Positions 28,285 through 30,563 of a DNA stretch of 30,563 nt are shown here, piece by piece. How positions within the stretch are numbered: position 1 is the stretch's first letter; each line of letters begins with the position of its first letter. The position numbers were made by a program, and so were the translations under genes. Source of the stretch: a virus. The notes beneath the pieces were generated by a model. It saw nothing but the letters and a program-made list of their open reading frames with translations, was not told the origin of the DNA and did no database searches. The stretch spans positions 1-30,563 of IMG/VR virus record IMGVR_UViG_3300034418_004388. One strand, 5' to 3'.

Positions 28285-28435
28285 TAGACTTCTCTCCTTT
28301 GTTCTCTTTAAAAAACCTAATTAACCGACCAATCATTTTAGATCGAGTGCGATTTGTTTTATCAGCTAACATCCCAAGTTCTTTCCAATCTTCAATGTTA
28401 ACAGATAGAGATTTATATTTTTCTGGATTTGCCAT
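28268..28435 (-). CDS. Ribbon-helix-helix (CopG/Arc-like) DNA-binding protein
   Basis: 55 aa: YKSLSVNIEDWKELGMLADK then TNRTRSKMIGRLIRFFKENK. The strand KSLSVNI followed by two helices with the turn between ADKTNRTRSK matches the RHH fold; as a dimer it would bind an inverted-repeat operator. GGAGAG precedes the ATG. It could be the regulator of the palindromic promoters in this window, but no evidence ties it to a specific site. Confidence 0.7.
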   Translation of the reverse strand: MANPEKYKSLSVNIEDWKELGMLADKTNRTRSKMIGRLIRFFKENKGEKSNGKSK

Positions 28436-28443
28436 TTTCTCTC

Positions 28444-28716
28444 CTATCGTTTTTGAATTATATATTCGTATATAATTTCTTTGTTTTTATCTTCAGGGTG
28501 AACTAACCAACTTGATTTAGTATCACTTCTCATTCCTGAAATTTTTTTATGAACAACATCAATTACTTTTGATGTGCACATTTCATTTATGAACTTAATT
28601 ATTTTTTTAAGTTCGTGATCACCATCAGCTTTTTTAACTAAAAACCCTGTAAAATACACAGTTTTATCGCCTTTTTTAGCTTTTTGTAACCATTTAGATA
28701 CATCTTCAAACGTCAT
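28444..28716 (-). CDS. Hypothetical 90-aa protein
   Basis: MTFEDVSKWLQKAKKGDKTV then YFTGFLVKKADGDHELKKII, and a C-terminal WLVHPEDKNKEIIYEYIIQKR. The plan of helix, YFTGFL strand, helices and a terminal strand resembles small winged-helix-like phage proteins. AGAAAGGA lies 6 bases before the ATG at 28716; the open frame further upstream (to 28863) crosses the promoter and is rejected. First gene of the nuclease operon. Confidence 0.55.
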   Translation of the reverse strand: MTFEDVSKWLQKAKKGDKTVYFTGFLVKKADGDHELKKIIKFINEMCTSKVIDVVHKKISGMRSDTKSSWLVHPEDKNKEIIYEYIIQKR

Positions 28717-28746
28717 ATTATTTCCTTTCTTATTTTTATTTATCAT

Positions 28747-28783
28747 TATATGGGAATCTATACTAAAATAACAAGTGTTGCAA
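28747..28783 (-). promoter_or_regulatory. Promoter with TTCCCATA box
   Basis: Minus strand: TTGCAA (28778-28783), 15-bp spacer, TATAGA (28757-28762), then TTCCCATATAA. The layout (15-bp spacer, TATArA, TTCCCATA) is the same as at 22095-22131. An alternative reading is 17-bp spacer and TAGATT. It serves the 28444-28716 gene and the nuclease operon after it. Confidence 0.55.
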
Positions 28784-28836
28784 GAAATTATTTTGTGTGA
28801 TAGAGTGTTGATCTCTCTTCTCACCTTTTGTTTGCT

Positions 28837-28858
28837 CGTCTTATCGTCTGATAAGACG
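28837..28858 (-). terminator. Stem-loop ending the right-hand operon
   Basis: CGTCTTATC (28837-28845) pairs perfectly with GATAAGACG (28850-28858), loop GTCT. It lies 11 bp past the stop of the 28870-29079 gene. There is no clear U-run on the minus strand (AGCAAACAAAAGG follows), so it may be a processing or stability hairpin rather than a full terminator. Confidence 0.55.
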
Positions 28859-28869
28859 GGCACAAAACT

Positions 28870-29079
28870 TTAAATAGATTCTTGTTCTTTACAGGAAAAA
28901 TTAACTAATAATTTGTTTTTATTTACTTCTTCAACTCCTATTTCTCTTATAGCACCCATAGCATTAATAAAACCTGCAGTTGCACAGTCAAAATGGTCTT
29001 TGTATCTACCTATTTCAACAGGTTGTGTGCATTGTTGCATTATGACAGAACAGATTTGTATGGTAAGTAAAAATTTCAT
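28870..29079 (-). CDS. Small exported Cys-containing protein candidate
   Basis: 69 aa. MKFLLTIQICSVIMQQC is a short signal-like start with C10 and C17. Then QPVEIGRYKDHFDCATAGFI (C31) and NKNKLLVNFSCKEQ (C63). Paired Cys with a hydrophobic start suggests a periplasmic or lipoprotein-like disulfide protein; related short proteins with HYDC..GY patterns are common in marine phages as I recall. Its start overlaps the previous stop (ATGA). Role unknown; exclusion of competing phages is one possibility. Confidence 0.5.
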   Translation of the reverse strand: MKFLLTIQICSVIMQQCTQPVEIGRYKDHFDCATAGFINAMGAIREIGVEEVNKNKLLVNFSCKEQESI

Positions 29080-29207
29080 CCTTGTCCCCTATTTCTTTTT
29101 CTACGTGGAACTCGTTTATTATATGATTTAGCGTGACGGCCTGGACGTTTCTTAGGTGTCTCTTTAAAAAAGGTTACAGTTCCTATACTAGATTTCTTTT
29201 TCGCCAT
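29076..29207 (-). CDS. 43-aa basic micropeptide
   Basis: MAKKKSSIGTVTFFKETPKK then RPGRHAKSYNKRVPRRKRNR and GQG. Nearly half of the residues are Lys or Arg. The stop overlaps the next start (ATGA) and the start lies inside the zinc-ribbon gene. Similar MAKKKSSIGTVTFFKETPKK-type peptides are, to my recollection, frequent in marine phages. It probably binds nucleic acid. Confidence 0.6.
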   Translation of the reverse strand: MAKKKSSIGTVTFFKETPKKRPGRHAKSYNKRVPRRKRNRGQG

Positions 29208-29403
29208 CTACGTATGTATCAAATTTAGTTTTCTCATCAGCAAGAATATATTTAATAACTCCATTCACCTTCTGCTCTAAATTAGATCCACACGAAGTAC
29301 ATCGATAATGCGTTGGTGCAAAACTTACTAATAAAGTAAAGTCATTACATTCTGGGCATATGCCTGATACAACTTCTGTCGAAAAAATTTTATTGCCTAT
29401 CAT
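29188..29403 (-). CDS. Zinc-ribbon protein
   Basis: 71 aa. GICPECNDF (C16, C19) and YRCTSCGSN (C35, C38) with intervening beta residues make a classical zinc ribbon. The C-terminal part is polar. The ATG overlaps the stop of the SpeD-like gene (ATGA) and the 3' end overlaps the basic micropeptide by 20 bases. A role in nucleic-acid binding or transcription is suggested by the ribbon only. Confidence 0.65.
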   Translation of the reverse strand: MIGNKIFSTEVVSGICPECNDFTLLVSFAPTHYRCTSCGSNLEQKVNGVIKYILADEKTKFDTYVDGEKEI

Positions 29404-29804
29404 TTTCTGTAATTGAGTATACCACCAGATATATCAGAAAGTCCAGTCTCACGGTTTAAGTATTTATACTCAATCTTTGTTAATTCAAAGTCTTTTGCAA
29501 TCTTTTTACAAATGTCGTGTTCATCAAATTCACCACAAGAGTAAACATCTAATTGAATCATAGCTGGGTTAAGTTCGTCCCAAGTATGCATTACGATATG
29601 TGAAGTCTCTATGATGGCTGCAACAGTTAATCCTCTGTTACCAGGAATATCTAAATACTTTGCGTAAGGACCCATTAAAATTTTCATCCCTATACTTTCT
29701 ACAAAATCTCTCATCCAATCTACAATAGCTTCTTCGTCCTTTGGCGGACGTTTAGATTCGGCGCGTACGATTAAATGTTTATGTACTAATAAATTAGTCT
29801 TCAT
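29400..29804 (-). CDS. speD: SpeD-like pyruvoyl decarboxylase (AdoMet decarboxylase family)
   Basis: 134 aa. AAIIETSHIVMHTWDE (62-77) aligns with the SpeD active region: S68 is the serine that becomes the pyruvoyl group, H73 the processing histidine and C90 in LDVYSCGEFD the catalytic acid. The residue before the serine is Thr, whereas bacterial class-1b enzymes have Glu (ESH). SpeD makes decarboxylated AdoMet for spermidine; some homologues, including phage ones, instead decarboxylate ornithine or arginine. Its ATG lies inside the end of a 22-aa membrane peptide. The symbol is by family; the substrate is open. Confidence 0.75.
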   Translation of the reverse strand: MKTNLLVHKHLIVRAESKRPPKDEEAIVDWMRDFVESIGMKILMGPYAKYLDIPGNRGLTVAAIIETSHIVMHTWDELNPAMIQLDVYSCGEFDEHDICKKIAKDFELTKIEYKYLNRETGLSDISGGILNYRK

Positions 29805-29862
29805 TTAAAGCCAAATATACTAAAACTCCTATAATTACAATAGCTATGCCTAGAGTTTCCAT
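29794..29862 (-). CDS. 22-aa membrane micropeptide
   Basis: METLGIAIVIIGVLVYLALN plus ED is a single hydrophobic helix. Its stop lies 11 bases inside the SpeD-like gene. Codons in its middle contain ATAGGAG, which may supply ribosomes to the SpeD start about 20 bases on. No strong ribosome site precedes its own ATG. Evidence is composition and overlap only. Confidence 0.4.
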   Translation of the reverse strand: METLGIAIVIIGVLVYLALNED

Positions 29863-29890
29863 TCGATAGGGTGGGGTTGAAAATGTTCCA

Positions 29891-30112
29891 TTATTTAGGT
29901 TTTATTATTTTTTCTATGGTTAGACTACCATCAACATTTTTTGTTATCTCAGCCTCTACTTCACCACACATAAATTTCTTATTATCCATACCTATATTTC
30001 TCTCTGCCTCTCTTTTGTGCTTAAGGCAATCAGAGATTGAGTCTTGAATTCTATGTTCTATCAGTTGTCCATTTATAAATAGACAAAGCGCTATTACAAA
30101 ACTTGCACCCAT
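29891..30112 (-). CDS. Small membrane-anchored or exported protein
   Basis: 73 aa. MGASFVIALCLFINGQLIEH starts with a hydrophobic helix, then DSISDCLKHKREAERNIGMD and KKFMCGEVEAEI give two Cys likely to pair outside the cytoplasm. AAAGGAAG precedes the ATG, which overlaps the previous stop (TAATG). It resembles the 28870 protein in plan. Function unknown; a surface or periplasmic effector is plausible. Confidence 0.55.
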   Translation of the reverse strand: MGASFVIALCLFINGQLIEHRIQDSISDCLKHKREAERNIGMDNKKFMCGEVEAEITKNVDGSLTIEKIIKPK

Positions 30113-30288
30113 TATACAAATCTTCCTTTATTAGGGCCCTTTTTAATCATATATTTAGATGTGCCATTAGCTCCAATCTCTACTTCTTTACGAAGCATTT
30201 GAAAAAATTGTTTTTGTTTATCAGATTCCATTTTTTCTTGAGAATATTTAATACTTTTGTATTGATTTATTTTATCTCTATCAGCCAT
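30112..30288 (-). CDS. Small basic helical protein
   Basis: 58 aa, MADRDKINQYKSIKYSQEKM then ESDKQKQFFQMLRKEVEIGA and NGTSKYMIKKGPNKGRF. The start at 30288 is favoured over the ATG 15 bases upstream because GGAGG lies 9 bases before it. Highly charged, no Cys. Stop and start overlap neighbours by one base each. Function unknown. Confidence 0.55.
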   Translation of the reverse strand: MADRDKINQYKSIKYSQEKMESDKQKQFFQMLRKEVEIGANGTSKYMIKKGPNKGRFV

Positions 30289-30398
30289 TATTTCATCCTC
30301 CAATATTCAGTTATTTGTTTCCATTCACATTCAAAGTCTTCACAAGTGTAATCATATTCCTGGAGGGTCCCTGCGTTAATGCCCGTTTCCATTGCCAT
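30288..30398 (-). CDS. 36-aa acidic peptide with CEDFEC motif
   Basis: MAMETGINAGTLQEYDYTCE then DFECEWKQITEYWRMK. Its stop overlaps the next ATG (TAATG) and its start is inside the 3' end of the coiled-coil gene. The YDYTCEDFEC.W segment looks conserved in style with other marine phage micropeptides. No ribosome site, so it would be coupled to the upstream gene. Confidence 0.45.
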   Translation of the reverse strand: MAMETGINAGTLQEYDYTCEDFECEWKQITEYWRMK

Positions 30399-30563
30399 TG
30401 CTAAATTTAATATCTCTTGTTGCGTCTTTAAGCTTTTCAACATCTTTTTTTAACTTTTCAATATCATCTCTTGCTGCTTCCAGCATAACTTTAACGTGTA
30501 AATTTTCATCTAATAACTGTTGTTGTTTTTCAGTGTCTTCAGCCAAAGATTCTAACAGAAAAA
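30376..30563 (-). CDS. Coiled-coil protein, partial (5' end beyond right edge)
   Basis: The frame is open from the window edge to TAA at 30376 (61 codons). The visible part is a charged heptad coiled coil (LLESLAEDTEKQQQLLDENL then EAARDDIEKLKKDVEKLKDA) ending NGNGNGH. It is the first gene seen of the right-hand overlapping operon. Function unknown. Confidence 0.6.
   Translation of the reverse strand, partial: FLLESLAEDTEKQQQLLDENLHVKVMLEAARDDIEKLKKDVEKLKDATRDIKFSNGNGNGH

Noticed and set aside
28717-28863. N-terminal extension of the 28444 gene
   Set aside because: It covers the promoter with the TTCCCATA box and lacks a ribosome site, while AGAAAGGA precedes the ATG at 28716.
30103-30351. 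Phe/Ile-rich plus-strand frame resembling a membrane protein
   Set aside because: Antisense of Lys-rich genes produces Phe/Leu-rich translations; no ribosome site.

Overview
The window is about 30.5 kb of an AT-rich tailed-phage genome (Caudoviricetes), most likely from an uncultured marine phage. The gene set is a P22-like portal, TerL and TerS, scaffold, HK97-type capsid protein, two long ejection-type proteins and short-tail adaptor proteins. There is no tape-measure or sheath gene, which suggests a short-tailed (podovirus-like) particle. The AT-rich sequence and the gene style (many tiny overlapping genes, a GroES-like protein, a SpeD-like protein, a gp88-family protein) resemble phages of marine Alphaproteobacteria such as SAR11. 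The host is inference; nothing in the sequence names it. No DNA polymerase, lysin, integrase or tRNA was seen; replication genes presumably lie outside the window.

Layout. (1) 1-20591, all minus strand, reads right to left: TerL, two ejection-type proteins (666 and 863 aa), a 240-aa protein, the portal, a glycine-rich protein, six tiny genes around a holin-like protein, a DUF6321-type basic protein, a 78-aa protein, GroES-like protein, scaffold, two capsid-associated proteins and the major capsid protein. A clear terminator follows (5551-5580), then two small genes, a sigma70-like promoter (5046-5074), virion proteins, adaptor-like proteins and tail proteins, ending in a fibre gene that runs off the left edge. 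(2) 20787-23065, minus strand: six small accessory genes served by three promoters, two carrying a TTCCCATA-type box, closed by a strong GC hairpin at 20759-20780. (3) 23066-25120: a GC-richer plus-strand island with a 460-bp leader full of stem-loops, four genes ending in a gp88-family protein, and arrays of a 7-bp repeat CAAGCNN. (4) 24884-26542: a VRR-NUC-type nuclease operon (minus) and TerS (plus) diverge from one near-palindromic promoter in which both predicted start sites fall on the first base of the start codons. (5) 26543-26870: a non-coding patch with a 24-bp inverted repeat around a cluster of GGTAC sites. (6) 26871-28716, minus: two further PD-(D/E)XK nuclease-type genes, a DnaJ-type zinc-finger peptide and a ribbon-helix-helix protein. 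(7) 28870-30563, minus: nine mostly overlapping small genes that include the SpeD-like decarboxylase.

How the parts work together. Regions 1 and 4 supply packaging and particle assembly; TerS is unusually far from TerL (about 5 kb) and on the other strand. Regions 4 and 6 hold DNA-processing nucleases. Regions 2, 3 and 7 look like early or host-takeover accessory genes under sigma70-like promoters with shared operator-like boxes. The points most worth following up are the symmetric leaderless promoter, the CAAGCNN arrays with the structured leader, the TTCCCATA promoters, and the altered autoprocessing site of the SpeD-like protein.
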